Shown here: positions 1-9,007 of the stretch, one piece after another
Numbering within the stretch: the first letter of the stretch is position 1
Layout: each line of letters opens with the position of its first letter
DNA from: JAHRAW01 sp965262585
GTDB lineage: Bacteria; Pseudomonadota; Gammaproteobacteria; Arenicellales; Poriferihabitantaceae
DNA: 64,000 nucleotides
Direction of reading: 5' to 3'
Assembly (NCBI GenBank): GCA_965262585.1
Contig: OZ253546.1
Span: forward strand, 62,001-126,000
Made by a program: the position numbers and the translations under genes
The notes under the pieces: model-generated
Told to the model about the DNA's origin: nothing
Databases searched by the model: none
Seen by the model: only the letters and a program-made list of their open reading frames with translations

Positions 1-558
1 CAACGGCAGACCAATCAACGCGTTGGGGTCATCCCCCTTGAGGTTTTTCAGCAGCGCAATGCCCGGACCTTCGGCTTTGAGGCTGCCGCAACATTGATAG
101 GGTTGCTCGGCTTTGAGGTAACGCTCGATGAGGTCGTCATCCAGTTCGCGAAACTCCACCGCAAAGGGCTCCACAGCGGACTGAAAATCACCACCGGCGG
201 CATCGTACAACACCACGCCGGAATACAGCGTGATGACGGAGCCGGACATCCGTTGCAACTGCCGCACTGCGGCCTCGTGCCCGCCCGGCTTGCCGATAAT
301 TTCTCCCTCATGCTCCGCCACCTGGTCGGAACCGATGATCAATCCGTCGGGGTAATGCTCCGCCACCGCCGTGGCTTTGGCCAGCGACAACCGCGCCACC
401 AGCACCGGCGCAGATTCTCCCAAAAGCGCGGATTCGTCGATGTCCGGACTATGGCAGACAAAGGAAAGATTAACGCGCTCTAAAATCTGCCGCCGCCAGG
501 GGGAAGACGAGGCAAGGATGATTGGCCGGGGCAGGGCGCCGGACGCCGAAGAGGGCAT
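1..558 (-). CDS. yceF: Maf-family nucleotide pyrophosphatase, YceF type (3' end outside window)
   Basis: Partial gene: the start codon ATG is at 558-556 and the reading frame stays open to base 1, giving 186 residues of a protein that is usually about 190-200. The N-terminal ASSSPWRR motif, the central IIGSDQV and GKPGG motifs and the later GSLKAEGPG and DPNALIGLPL stretches are the Maf fold signatures. SPWRR together with the KAEG segment matches the YceF branch, which hydrolyses 7-methyl-GTP and related modified nucleotides in the cytosol, rather than the dTTP/UTP-hydrolysing Maf/YhdE branch. The gene starts 5 bp after the stop of the upstream restriction-modification gene, so the two may be cotranscribed although they are functionally unrelated. 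Family assignment is firm; the substrate is inferred from the subfamily motif. Confidence 0.9.
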   Translation of the reverse strand, partial: MPSSASGALPRPIILASSSPWRRQILERVNLSFVCHSPDIDESALLGESAPVLVARLSLAKATAVAEHYPDGLIIGSDQVAEHEGEIIGKPGGHEAAVRQLQRMSGSVITLYSGVVLYDAAGGDFQSAVEPFAVEFRELDDDLIERYLKAEQPYQCCGSLKAEGPGIALLKNLKGDDPNALIGLPL

Positions 559-563
559 CGGGT

Positions 564-3311
564 TTATGTCCTTCGTTTTCGCCGCCCGGTTTTTTTCTTC
601 GGCAGCAACGGGGCGGTGTATTGCCGGTAAAGGTCGAATAAAAAGGCGATACGCGCCGCTTCGTTGCTGAACGGGGTTGACCGATAGGCGCGATCTACGG
701 CTTTGTCTAATGCCTGATGGGCTTTTTGCAACACCGACGGCATGGTCAGCGGATCGTATAGGTCGGCGAGGGTGGAATCGGGAAATTGCGCGCGGGCGTC
801 AAGGACCGCCTGAGCTTTGGATTCAATGTCGGCGGTTCGTTTTGCGGTGGGATTTTTGGGCCAGGGGAAGTTGTTGTAGGTGATTTTTGCTACATAGCGG
901 TACCGACTTTCCAAACGTCCGCTCACAACCCGCATCCAAGCCATGTGCATGAGTGAGGTAATTACGCCAAAATGATACAAACTTGCATTCGGTACCGTAT
1001 TCAATTGGTTGCCTGCAATATGGTCGGGCGGTAAATAACCAATTGGAATATAGGTTCGTCTTTCGGAAGAAACTGCGGGCATTGCCAGATATGCGCTTTC
1101 GGATTGTCTGATTTCTCCAAATAGCGCAGGCGTTTCGGCCAGTTTTTGTGTCGGGATTTTCTTGCTGGCCAAGCGCATTTCTTTTACCGCTTCCACGCGC
1201 CTTAGAACGTGCGGCATTGTTCGCAATTTATTCGGCGGACAATCTTTCAACCATAAACAAAAGCGCGGAATACCGTTGATAAATTCGTCACCCATTGAAT
1301 ATGGTTTTATCCATTCGGCGGCTTCAGGTTGTAACGCTACTAATTCATTTTTTTGGCTTTCATTTAGCAGCAAATTACCGCCATCTGCGGGCTTGCTTCC
1401 ATTGACCATTTTCGGGCAATCCGATATGGCGTTTCGTGCCGCGGGTATGATGATATTGTCGGCATCTACGAGATAGGAATTGATGTGGGATGGGTGAAGT
1501 TCTTGTGGTTCGCCCTGAATATGCTGGTATTCAAACAACTGTTTTTTATCGGCCTCATTCAAGCCAAAACCGATAATCACGCAATGCACGGCGGCCTTGC
1601 CTCTGGCCTCACTGCTCCATTGAAAAGTTCGGTGCGCAAAATGAATATGGATGCCGTCCTTAATCAAATCAGGCCACAGCATATAAACCTGTTCGCCTTG
1701 TGTAATGGAATTGGTGGAGACAAACGCGCATACAGTATCAGTGTTTTCTTTAAGATAACGCATTGATGTTTTATACCACGCAGTTACATAATCCAACCCG
1801 GCGCTATATCTGGATTCACCGTAAACACGTTTCATATCTTGCTTTTGTTGGTCGGTCCGAAAATTCTTCCCAACAAACGGCGGATTCCCCATAATGTAAT
1901 TCAACTGTTTCGGCGCAACCATATCCTTCCAGTCTATTTCCATCGCATTTCCATGCACGATAGTAGCGCTGGACATCAGCGGAATGCGCGCAAAATACAT
2001 TCCAAATTCTTGCGATACCAGCGTATTCATCTGGTGGTCAATCAGCCACATCGCCACTTGCGCGATTTGCGCGGGAAACTCTTCGATTTCTATGCCGTAA
2101 AATTGGTCCACATCCAGTTGGATCATGGTCTGAATTTTTAGCATCTGCCGACCTTGTTTATAAGTGGCGCGTAGCACTTCCAGTTCCAGCAGGCGCAATT
2201 CGCGGTAGGCGATGACGAGAAAGTTTCCGCAGCCGCAAGCCGGGTCAAGAAATTTCAGGGTGCGTAGTTTTTTGTGAAACTCAAACAGTTTGTTGCGGTT
2301 CTTTTTTACCTTCTCAAACTCGGCGCGCAGGTTGTCCATAAACAGCGGGTTGATTAACTTCAGAATGTTCTTTTCCGAAGTGTAATGCGCGCCCAGATTA
2401 CGGCGTGCTTCTTTGTCCATAATCGACTGAAATAACGAACCGAAAATCGCCGGTGAAATGCGACTCCAATCCAGCGAACAACATTGCAACAGCGATTCGC
2501 GCATGGCGCCGTCATATGCTGCCGGGTTGAGGCGTTCTTCAAACAGTTTGCCATCGACAAATGGAAACGCGCCCAGTTGTTCGTCGATATTTTTTAGCCG
2601 TTTCGATTCCGGCGTGTCCAAAACATGAAACAACGAAGCCAGATGCATGGCCAAATCGCTGCCGTCCTCGCCGGTGCGGTCTTCGATGTAGTCTTGAAAT
2701 TGTCGGCGCTCAAAAATGCCGGTGTCTTCGGCGAACATGCAAAACAACAGGCGCACCAAATACACTTCCAAATCGTGGCCGGCGTAGCCGATGTCGCGCA
2801 ACTTGTCGTGGAGTTTGCCCATCAACTCGGCGGCCTGAATGTTGACCGGGTCTTGTTCTTTTATTTTGTGGGTTTGATAACCGGCGATGAAGGCGAAGTG
2901 GTTGACGTTTTTGTGCAAATCGGCCAGGGCAAATTCATGCTGGATGCCTTGTTCCAAATCGTATAACCGAAAGCGCGCAAAATCGGATACCAGAATAAAG
3001 CCCGGCAATTCGCGTTCCTTTAACCCGGGAAAATAATCCAGTGCCTGATCGTAGGCATGGTCGAGGTTTTTGCCACGAGATTTATGTTCAACCAGCAACA
3101 CGCCTTTCCACAACAAATCAATTTGGCCACCGCCGCCGCCAATTTTCTTTACGCGCTTTTCAAACGAAGCAAAGCGACGGCGGGATATGCCGAAGATATG
3201 AAAAAAATCGTTCCAAAAACTTTGAGATTCCGCATCCTCGGAAGATTCCTCGCGCCATTCATCGGAGAACGCAAGGGCGCGGGTGCGAATTTCGTTCCAA
3301 CTGAGAGGCAT
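564..3311 (-). CDS. MmeI-like Type IIL restriction-modification enzyme (fused nuclease, methyltransferase and target recognition)
   Basis: A 915-residue protein, nearly the same length as MmeI (919) and resembling it, as I recall that sequence, along its whole length. Residues 65-77 carry a PD-(D/E)xK nuclease site (D65, E75-H-K77). A helical connector follows. The N6-adenine methyltransferase has motif I LDPACGCGNF at 355-364 and motif IV NPPF at 476-479. The C-terminal third is the target-recognition domain with the conserved GRLESRYRY segment at 798-806. In this family one chain methylates one strand and cuts about 20 bp away, so no partner gene is needed, and none is present. In MmeI the residues aligned with E801 and R803 here read a C in the last position of the target; the rest of the site cannot be read by eye. 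All catalytic motifs look intact. The gene sits between tRNA-Arg and yceF and is probably acquired DNA. Confidence 0.92.
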   Translation of the reverse strand: MPLSWNEIRTRALAFSDEWREESSEDAESQSFWNDFFHIFGISRRRFASFEKRVKKIGGGGGQIDLLWKGVLLVEHKSRGKNLDHAYDQALDYFPGLKERELPGFILVSDFARFRLYDLEQGIQHEFALADLHKNVNHFAFIAGYQTHKIKEQDPVNIQAAELMGKLHDKLRDIGYAGHDLEVYLVRLLFCMFAEDTGIFERRQFQDYIEDRTGEDGSDLAMHLASLFHVLDTPESKRLKNIDEQLGAFPFVDGKLFEERLNPAAYDGAMRESLLQCCSLDWSRISPAIFGSLFQSIMDKEARRNLGAHYTSEKNILKLINPLFMDNLRAEFEKVKKNRNKLFEFHKKLRTLKFLDPACGCGNFLVIAYRELRLLELEVLRATYKQGRQMLKIQTMIQLDVDQFYGIEIEEFPAQIAQVAMWLIDHQMNTLVSQEFGMYFARIPLMSSATIVHGNAMEIDWKDMVAPKQLNYIMGNPPFVGKNFRTDQQKQDMKRVYGESRYSAGLDYVTAWYKTSMRYLKENTDTVCAFVSTNSITQGEQVYMLWPDLIKDGIHIHFAHRTFQWSSEARGKAAVHCVIIGFGLNEADKKQLFEYQHIQGEPQELHPSHINSYLVDADNIIIPAARNAISDCPKMVNGSKPADGGNLLLNESQKNELVALQPEAAEWIKPYSMGDEFINGIPRFCLWLKDCPPNKLRTMPHVLRRVEAVKEMRLASKKIPTQKLAETPALFGEIRQSESAYLAMPAVSSERRTYIPIGYLPPDHIAGNQLNTVPNASLYHFGVITSLMHMAWMRVVSGRLESRYRYVAKITYNNFPWPKNPTAKRTADIESKAQAVLDARAQFPDSTLADLYDPLTMPSVLQKAHQALDKAVDRAYRSTPFSNEAARIAFLFDLYRQYTAPLLPKKKTGRRKRRT

Positions 3312-3346
3312 TAGTTAAAAATAAACGAAAAATTGACGGAAAAAAT

Positions 3347-3423
3347 TGGCGGGCCTGGAGGGACTCGAACCCCCGACCACCTGGTTCGAAGCCAGGTACT
3401 CTATCCGGCTGAGCTACAGACCC
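3347..3423 (-). tRNA. tRNA-Arg (anticodon TCG)
   Basis: Read on the minus strand, 77 nt fold as a standard cloverleaf. The acceptor arm pairs GGGTCTG with CAGGCCC, with one T-G pair. The anticodon stem CCTGG/CCAGG encloses the loop CTTCGAA, giving anticodon TCG. The T loop is GTTCGAGTC and the 3' CCA is encoded at 3349-3347. TCG reads the CGA arginine codon. The 5' end is 31 bp downstream of the gatB stop on the same strand, so it may be processed from the gatCAB transcript. A T-run follows the CCA and may end transcription before the restriction-modification gene. Confidence 0.95.
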
Positions 3424-3454
3424 ACGGGCGTGTGTTTTACCGCAAAAAAAGCGT

Positions 3455-4921
3455 TTAGTCGATAGCGGAGTCGGGATTGTCGAGTTTGCCGCGCAACAGG
3501 TCGTTGACCTGCGCCGGATTGGCCTTGCCGCCGGTTTGCTTCATCACCTGACCGACAAAAAAGCCGAATACCTTTTGCCGGCCTTCCCGGTATTGTTCGA
3601 CCTGCGCCGGATGCGCGGCGATGATGGCGTCGATAACCGCTTCAATTTCCGTGCGGTCGGTGATCTGCGTCAGCCCGCGGGAGCGGATGATTTCGTCCAC
3701 ATCGCCGCCCTCGCTCCACAATACCTCGAACACTTCCTTGGCGATTTTTCCAGATATGGTGCGGTCGGCGATGCGGTCCAGTAGCACCGCCAGTTGCGTG
3801 CTGTCCACCGGCGATTCAGCGATGGACAAGCCCTGTTTGTTGAGGACGCCGCTCAGGTCGCCGAGAATCCAGTTGGCCACGGTTTTGGCATCGGCATCGG
3901 TGCGCGCCGCCACTGCCTCGAAGTAGTCGGCGATGGCGCGCTCGCCGGTTAACTGAACTGCATCGCTTTCCGATAAGCCGAAGTCGGCTTGCAATCTCGC
4001 CTTGCGCACATCGGGCAATTCGGGCAATGCGCCGCGCACTTCTTCAATGAACGCCTCATCCAGCACCATTTCCGGCAAGTCGGGGTCGGGGAAATAGCGG
4101 TAATCGTGGGCTTCTTCTTTGGAACGCATTGGGCGCGTCTCGTTGCGCGTTTCATCGTATAGGCGCGTCTCTTGAGTGATTTTCCCGCCGTCTTCCAGCA
4201 CATTGATATGCCGTTCGATTTCGTATTCGATGGCCTTTTCTACGAAGCGGAAGGAGTTGATGTTTTTGAGTTCGGTGCGGGTTCCCAGTTCACGCTGCCC
4301 GGTGGGTTTTACCGATACATTGGCGTCGCAGCGGAACGAACCTTCCTGCATGTTGCCATCGGAAATATCCAGATAGCGAACCAGTTGGTGCAGTTTTCGC
4401 AGATACGCGAGTGCTTCGGCGGCATTGCAAATGTCCGGGTCGGAGACGATTTCCAGCAGCGGCGTGCCAGCGCGGTTGAGGTCGATGCCGGTCAAGCCGT
4501 GAAAGTCTTCGTGTAAGGACTTGCCGGCGTCCTCTTCGAGGTGAGCGCGGGTGAGGCCAATCACTTTATGACCATGCTCGGTGGTAATTTCCACGCCGCC
4601 TTTGCCGATTATGGGAAACTCGAATTGGCTGATCTGGTAGCCCTTGGGCAGGTCGGGATAGAAATAATGTTTGCGGGCGAATACCGAGCGGCGGTTGATT
4701 TGCGCATCGATGGCGAGGCCAAAGCGCACCGCCAGCCGCGCCGCTTCGAGGTTCATCACCGGCAGCGTTCCGGGCAGGGCGATGCTGACATCGCAAGCCT
4801 GAGTGTTGGGCTCGGCACCGTAGGCGGTGGGGGCGGCGGAGAAAATCTTGCTGCTGGTTTTCAGTTGAACATGTACTTCGAGGCCGATTACCGGTTGCCA
4901 TTTGTTATGCGCTTCGCTCAT
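3455..4921 (-). CDS. gatB: Asp-tRNA(Asn)/Glu-tRNA(Gln) amidotransferase subunit B
   Basis: GatB binds the mischarged tRNA and phosphorylates the glutamyl or aspartyl group before amidation with ammonia delivered from GatA. The N-terminal VIGLEVHVQL, the HYFYPDLPKGYQISQ segment, GTPLLEIVSDPD and the C-terminal YqeY-like helical domain are all present. I place the start at the ATG at 4921, giving 488 residues: it overlaps the gatA stop as ATGA and has a GGAG eight bases upstream. A GTG two codons further upstream is possible but less well placed. Third gene of the gatC-gatA-gatB operon; tRNA-Arg follows it. Confidence 0.97.
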   Translation of the reverse strand: MSEAHNKWQPVIGLEVHVQLKTSSKIFSAAPTAYGAEPNTQACDVSIALPGTLPVMNLEAARLAVRFGLAIDAQINRRSVFARKHYFYPDLPKGYQISQFEFPIIGKGGVEITTEHGHKVIGLTRAHLEEDAGKSLHEDFHGLTGIDLNRAGTPLLEIVSDPDICNAAEALAYLRKLHQLVRYLDISDGNMQEGSFRCDANVSVKPTGQRELGTRTELKNINSFRFVEKAIEYEIERHINVLEDGGKITQETRLYDETRNETRPMRSKEEAHDYRYFPDPDLPEMVLDEAFIEEVRGALPELPDVRKARLQADFGLSESDAVQLTGERAIADYFEAVAARTDADAKTVANWILGDLSGVLNKQGLSIAESPVDSTQLAVLLDRIADRTISGKIAKEVFEVLWSEGGDVDEIIRSRGLTQITDRTEIEAVIDAIIAAHPAQVEQYREGRQKVFGFFVGQVMKQTGGKANPAQVNDLLRGKLDNPDSAID

Positions 4922-6384
4922 TGCCACGGCTCCGGTGTTTTCAGGTGCCAGTCGCTCTCTAGTTGGTAGCGGTGGGCGACGTTGAGCAAAGTGCTTTCGT
5001 CGAGATAGCGTCCGATTAGTTGCAACCCTACCGGCAGGCCGGCGGCGTCAAACCCGGCCGGGATGGAGAGGGCCGGAAGCCCGGCCAGATTGGCGGCGTT
5101 GGTGAAAATGTCGTTGAGATACATCGCCACCGGATCCGCGCTTTTGGCACCCAGCGCGAAGGCCGTTTCCGGGGTGGTGGGGCCGGCGATGAGGTCGCAT
5201 TTTTCGAAGGCTGTGGTGAAATCATCGGCAATCATGCGACGCAGTTTCTGTGCCTTGGTGTAGTAGGCGTCGTAGTAGCCCGATGACAGGACATAGGTGC
5301 CAATCATGATGCGCCGCTTGACCTCGGCGCCGAAGCCCTCGGCCCGGGTATTTTCGTACAATTCACTCAGATTGGCGTATTCGGCGGCGCGATGGCCGTA
5401 GCGAATGCCGTCAAAGCGCGCCAGATTGGACGAAGCCTCGGCGGGCGCCAGCACATAGTAGCAGGGGATGCCCAATGCGCTGTTGGGCAGACTCACTTCC
5501 ACGGTTTTCGCGCCCAACGCCCGCAACTGGGCGAGTGCTTCATCCACCGCCCGGGCGACCTCGTTATCCACGTCCGAATTAAAAAATTCCCCGGGCAGGC
5601 CGATGGTCTTGCCGGCGATGGAGCCGTCGAGCAACGCCGGGTAGTCCGGCACTTCTTCTTGCAGGGAAGTGGAATCTCTGGGGTCAAAACCGCTCATCGC
5701 CTGCAGCACGATGGCGGCGTCCTCGGCGCTGTGCGACAACACGCCGCCCTGATCGAGGGAGGAAGCGAAGGCGATCATGCCGTAGCGTGAAACCCGGCCA
5801 TAACTGGGCTTTATGCCGGTCAATCCACACAGGGCTGCGGGTTGGCGGATGGAGCCGCCGGTGTCGGTGCCGGTGGCGGCCACCGCCAGCCGTGCCGCCA
5901 CCGCCGCCGCCGAGCCACCGGAACTGCCGCCCGGAACCATAGCCGGGTTCCAGGGATTACGCACCGCACCGTAGTAACTGGTCTCGTTGGAGGAACCCAT
6001 GGCGAACTCGTCCATATTGCTTTTTCCCAGCATTACCACGCCCCGGCGGTCGAGGTTGCCGACTACCGTGGCGTCGTAGGGGGCGATGAAATTGGCGAGG
6101 ATTTTGGAGCCGCAACTGGTCAACACGCCGCGCGTGCAGAACAAATCCTTGTGTACCATCGGAATGCCGGTGAGGGGCGTGTGGTCTCCGTTCGCCAGTC
6201 GCTGGTCTGCCAGTTGTGCCTGTTGCAGGGCGCGTTCGGCGGTGACGGTGATGAAGGCGTTGAGGTCGGCGGCCCGCTCCATGCGCTCGAGGAAATGGCG
6301 GGTCAGTTCAACGCAGGAATATTCCCCCCGGCGCAGCGATTGCGCATGGGCGGCGATGCTTTTTTGGTGGGGTGCTTCGCTCAT
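4918..6384 (-). CDS. gatA: Asp-tRNA(Asn)/Glu-tRNA(Gln) amidotransferase subunit A
   Basis: 488 residues, the usual GatA size. GatA is the glutaminase of the complex, releasing ammonia that is channelled to GatB. The amidase-signature catalytic triad is visible: K79 in MVHKD, S154 in PGGSSGGS and S178 in TGGSIRQP, which are the positions known from the Staphylococcus enzyme. The GGSSGGSAAAVAA block and GIKPSYGRVSRYG are classic signature sequences. The gene begins 42 bp after gatC and ends in an ATGA overlap with gatB, so translation is probably coupled. Confidence 0.98.
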   Translation of the reverse strand: MSEAPHQKSIAAHAQSLRRGEYSCVELTRHFLERMERAADLNAFITVTAERALQQAQLADQRLANGDHTPLTGIPMVHKDLFCTRGVLTSCGSKILANFIAPYDATVVGNLDRRGVVMLGKSNMDEFAMGSSNETSYYGAVRNPWNPAMVPGGSSGGSAAAVAARLAVAATGTDTGGSIRQPAALCGLTGIKPSYGRVSRYGMIAFASSLDQGGVLSHSAEDAAIVLQAMSGFDPRDSTSLQEEVPDYPALLDGSIAGKTIGLPGEFFNSDVDNEVARAVDEALAQLRALGAKTVEVSLPNSALGIPCYYVLAPAEASSNLARFDGIRYGHRAAEYANLSELYENTRAEGFGAEVKRRIMIGTYVLSSGYYDAYYTKAQKLRRMIADDFTTAFEKCDLIAGPTTPETAFALGAKSADPVAMYLNDIFTNAANLAGLPALSIPAGFDAAGLPVGLQLIGRYLDESTLLNVAHRYQLESDWHLKTPEPWQ

Positions 6385-6426
6385 CCCGCCGCCGCCGCCG
6401 CCGGGACTAACAGCGGCGCCGAGGCC

Positions 6427-6714
6427 TTACTCGACAACCCGTGGCACCAAATATAGCCCTTGCTCGGTGGCCGGGGCGATGCGCTGGTATTCCTCGCGCC
6501 GGATATGCGCGTCCGGCAGGTCGCGGCGAAGTCGCAGGGCGGTCTCCCGTGGATGGGACATGGGCGTGATATGGTCGGTGTCTACGCGGTTCATTTGCTC
6601 CACCAGATCTAGGATTCGGGATAACTGGACGGCATGGGCTTCAGCCTCAGCCGGGTCGCTGCCGAGGCCCGCCAGACGGGCGATGTGGGCGATTTGTTCG
6701 CTATTGATGGACAT
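6427..6714 (-). CDS. gatC: Asp-tRNA(Asn)/Glu-tRNA(Gln) amidotransferase subunit C
   Basis: 95 residues beginning MSINSEQIAHIARLA. GatC is the small subunit that wraps round GatA and stabilises the complex; homologues are about 95-100 residues. The frame is open further upstream to 6828, but family alignment places the start at the ATG at 6714 because GatC proteins begin directly with the helix containing V/I-x-HIARLA. No strong ribosome binding site is visible. It is the first gene of gatCAB and is transcribed away from mreB; the promoters of both units must lie in the 235-bp gap at 6715-6949. Confidence 0.93.
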   Translation of the reverse strand: MSINSEQIAHIARLAGLGSDPAEAEAHAVQLSRILDLVEQMNRVDTDHITPMSHPRETALRLRRDLPDAHIRREEYQRIAPATEQGLYLVPRVVE

Positions 6715-6949
6715 TCGGCGGTTGTTTTTTGCCGGTTGGGCGGGTTGGGCCGGGTTGAGCCTGGGCAGGTGGCGGCTGCCGGTAATCTTGAAACCGAAGA
6801 TTGCAGGACGATTTGCATGACTTACCACTGGGCATAATTTACCACAGGAATGCGTAGTTGAATAGTCGCGGCACTATTGATACGATACCGGCGATTTTTA
6901 TTTCGCGCTCAGCGCCGTTCAATCACCCCCCGCCACTCGGAAATTATTC

Positions 6950-7993
6950 ATGCTAAAACGCATCGCCGGCTTTTTTTCCAATGACCTCGCCATTGACCTT
7001 GGTACCGCCAACACGCTCATCTACGTCAGGCATAAAGGCATCGTTCTCAACGAGCCCTCCGTGGTTGCCATTAAAAGCTCGTCTTCCGGGCGGGGCGGCA
7101 AGCGCGTGCTGGCGGTGGGACAAGAAGCCAAGCGCATGCTGGGGCGTACGCCGGGTTCCATCGAGGCCATCCGCCCGATGAAAGACGGCGTCATCGCCGA
7201 TTTCAATATCACCGAGGACATGCTCAAGTATTTCATCCGCAAGGTTCAGGAAAATCGGCTGTTTTCCAGCCCGCGCATCATCATTTGCGTGCCTTGCGGC
7301 TCCACTCAAGTGGAGCGTCGCGCCATCGGTGATTCCGCCACCAGTGCCGGGGCGCGGGAAGTACACCTCATCGAAGAGCCAATGGCAGTGGCTATCGGCG
7401 CCAACCTGCCGGTGGCCGAACCTACCGGCTCCATGGTGGTGGACATCGGCGGCGGCACCACCGAAGTGGGAATTTTGTCCCTCGGCGGCATGGTTTATTC
7501 GAGTTCGCTACGCATCGCCGGAAACGCCTTTGACGAAGCCATCACCAACTATGTGCGGCGACGCCATGGCGTGTTGATTGGCGAAGCCACCGCCGAGCGC
7601 ATCAAGCAGACCATCGCCACCGCCTGGTCGGAATCCGAGCATATGGAAACCGAGGTCAAGGGCCGCGACATCGCCGAGGGGATGTCGCGCAGTCTGGTGA
7701 TTACCAGCGAGGAGATCTACGAAGCCATCAACGATGCCCTGGAGCAAATCGTGCATGCGGTGCGCCGGGCGTTGGAGAACACCCCGCCGGAATTGAGCGC
7801 CGACATCGGCGACAAGGGCATGGTCGTGGCCGGCGGCGGGGCACTGCTGCGCGATATCGACCGCCGCCTGATGCAGGATACCGGCCTGCCGGTGGTGGTG
7901 ATTGACGACCCGATGTCTTGCGTCGCCAAGGGCTGCGGTCGCGCCCTTGAGGAAATGGATGTGCTCGGCGATATATTTACCCACGGTTACTAA
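6950..7993 (+). CDS. mreB: Rod-shape actin homologue MreB
   Basis: 347 residues, normal for MreB. MreB forms membrane-bound filaments that guide the elongasome in rod-shaped cells. The N-terminal phosphate-1 loop DLGTANTLIY, the phosphate-2 region VVDIGGGTTEVGIL and the adenosine motif VVAGGGALLRDID are the actin-fold ATP-binding elements. The N-terminal MLKRIAGFFSND is a likely amphipathic membrane-binding helix as in other gammaproteobacteria. It opens the elongation gene cluster and is separated from mreC by 168 bp, whereas the genes after mreC overlap one another. Confidence 0.98.
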   Translation: MLKRIAGFFSNDLAIDLGTANTLIYVRHKGIVLNEPSVVAIKSSSSGRGGKRVLAVGQEAKRMLGRTPGSIEAIRPMKDGVIADFNITEDMLKYFIRKVQENRLFSSPRIIICVPCGSTQVERRAIGDSATSAGAREVHLIEEPMAVAIGANLPVAEPTGSMVVDIGGGTTEVGILSLGGMVYSSSLRIAGNAFDEAITNYVRRRHGVLIGEATAERIKQTIATAWSESEHMETEVKGRDIAEGMSRSLVITSEEIYEAINDALEQIVHAVRRALENTPPELSADIGDKGMVVAGGGALLRDIDRRLMQDTGLPVVVIDDPMSCVAKGCGRALEEMDVLGDIFTHGY

Positions 7994-8148
7994 TGCCGCC
8001 CATGGCGACTGAATGGCCACTCAATGTCCACTCAATGACTTGCCACACGGTCGCCGTATTTCCGGGTTTTTATTCGCCCCGGCGGACTTTTGCGCCCATG
8101 CCTGCGCTAATGCCTGCGCTACTGCCCGCGCCGCCGCTAGTGTGAAGT

Positions 8149-8172
8149 ATGGCCTTTAATCATGGCTTTTAA
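8149..8172 (+). promoter_or_regulatory. Duplicated mreC start region with possible seven-codon leader ORF
   Basis: Just before mreC the 13-bp stretch ATGGCCTTTAATC is followed immediately by a near copy, ATGGCTTTTAATC, which begins at 8162 and is the true start of mreC. Translation from the first copy gives only MAFNHGF and stops at 8170-8172, in the +2 frame relative to mreC and overlapping its first codons. It may be a neutral slippage event or may tune mreC initiation. The duplication is directly visible; a role is speculation. Confidence 0.5.
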
Positions 8173-9007
8173 TCAGGTTACCTGGCCATACCGCTTCCTG
8201 TTCCTGCTGGTGTTTTCGGCGGCGCTGATGATCGTCGATCACCGCAGTCGGCTATTTGTGCCGGTGCGCACGGTGTTTTCGGTGGTCAGTCTGCCTTTTC
8301 AGGGGTTGATCGGCCTGCCAGTGGCAACCCGCGCATGGTTCGGCACTTACTGGCCCGATGACAGCCTGCAACTGAAATATATCGCCCTGAAAGCGGAAAA
8401 ATTAGCCCTCGAAGTGCGATTGCAACGCTACCAAGCCCTGCGCACGGAAAACGAACATCTGTCGGAATTGCTGGGCACCTCCCGCAAGGTCGAGGGACGG
8501 GAATTGCTCGCGGAAATCATTGAAATCGGCCTCGGCCCGTTCAATCAACGGCTGGCACTCAACCGTGGCAAAGAATCTGGGGTTTATCTGGGCCAGCCGG
8601 TGGTCACCGCGGACGGCGTGCTCGGCCAGATCTCCGGCCTCGGCTACGGGCATAGCGTAGTAACCCTCATCACCAATCCCGCGCACGCCCTGCCGGTACA
8701 GGTGCAGCGCAGCGGCCTGCGCACCATCGTTCGTGGGCTGGGGGGCACAGATCGGGTCGAAGCGCCGTTCTTGTCCGCTCAAGCGGATATTCGCGTGGAT
8801 GATGTTCTGATAACTTCCGGCATCGGCGGCGGATTTCCGCCCGGCTACAAGGTGGCTCAGGTGCGGGAAATCGTGGTGGATGCCAACCAATCCTTCATGA
8901 CGGTGGACGCCATTCCCTTCGCCGACATTGCCTATACCCGGGAAGTGCTGCTGCTGTGGGTTGATCGTTCAGTTCCTGCAACCCCGGACATAGACGGCGA
9001 TGAATAA
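8162..9007 (+). CDS. mreC: Rod-shape-determining protein MreC
   Basis: 281 residues. MreC is a bitopic inner-membrane protein whose periplasmic domain activates PBP2 and links it to MreB and MreD. One membrane segment is visible at about residues 9-27 (FLFLLVFSAALMIV). A coiled-coil region follows around 60-95, then the beta-rich domain with GPFNQRLALNRG, GVYLGQPVVTADGVLGQ and TSGIGGGFPPGYKVAQV. It overlaps mreD by 8 bp. The start is the ATG that follows a duplicated start-like sequence. Confidence 0.96.
   Translation: MAFNQVTWPYRFLFLLVFSAALMIVDHRSRLFVPVRTVFSVVSLPFQGLIGLPVATRAWFGTYWPDDSLQLKYIALKAEKLALEVRLQRYQALRTENEHLSELLGTSRKVEGRELLAEIIEIGLGPFNQRLALNRGKESGVYLGQPVVTADGVLGQISGLGYGHSVVTLITNPAHALPVQVQRSGLRTIVRGLGGTDRVEAPFLSAQADIRVDDVLITSGIGGGFPPGYKVAQVREIVVDANQSFMTVDAIPFADIAYTREVLLLWVDRSVPATPDIDGDE

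Noticed and set aside
564..3423. Integration of the restriction-modification gene at the tRNA-Arg gene as a genomic island.
   Set aside because: No integrase gene and no second copy of the tRNA 3' end downstream of the gene were found, so tRNA-site integration is not supported.
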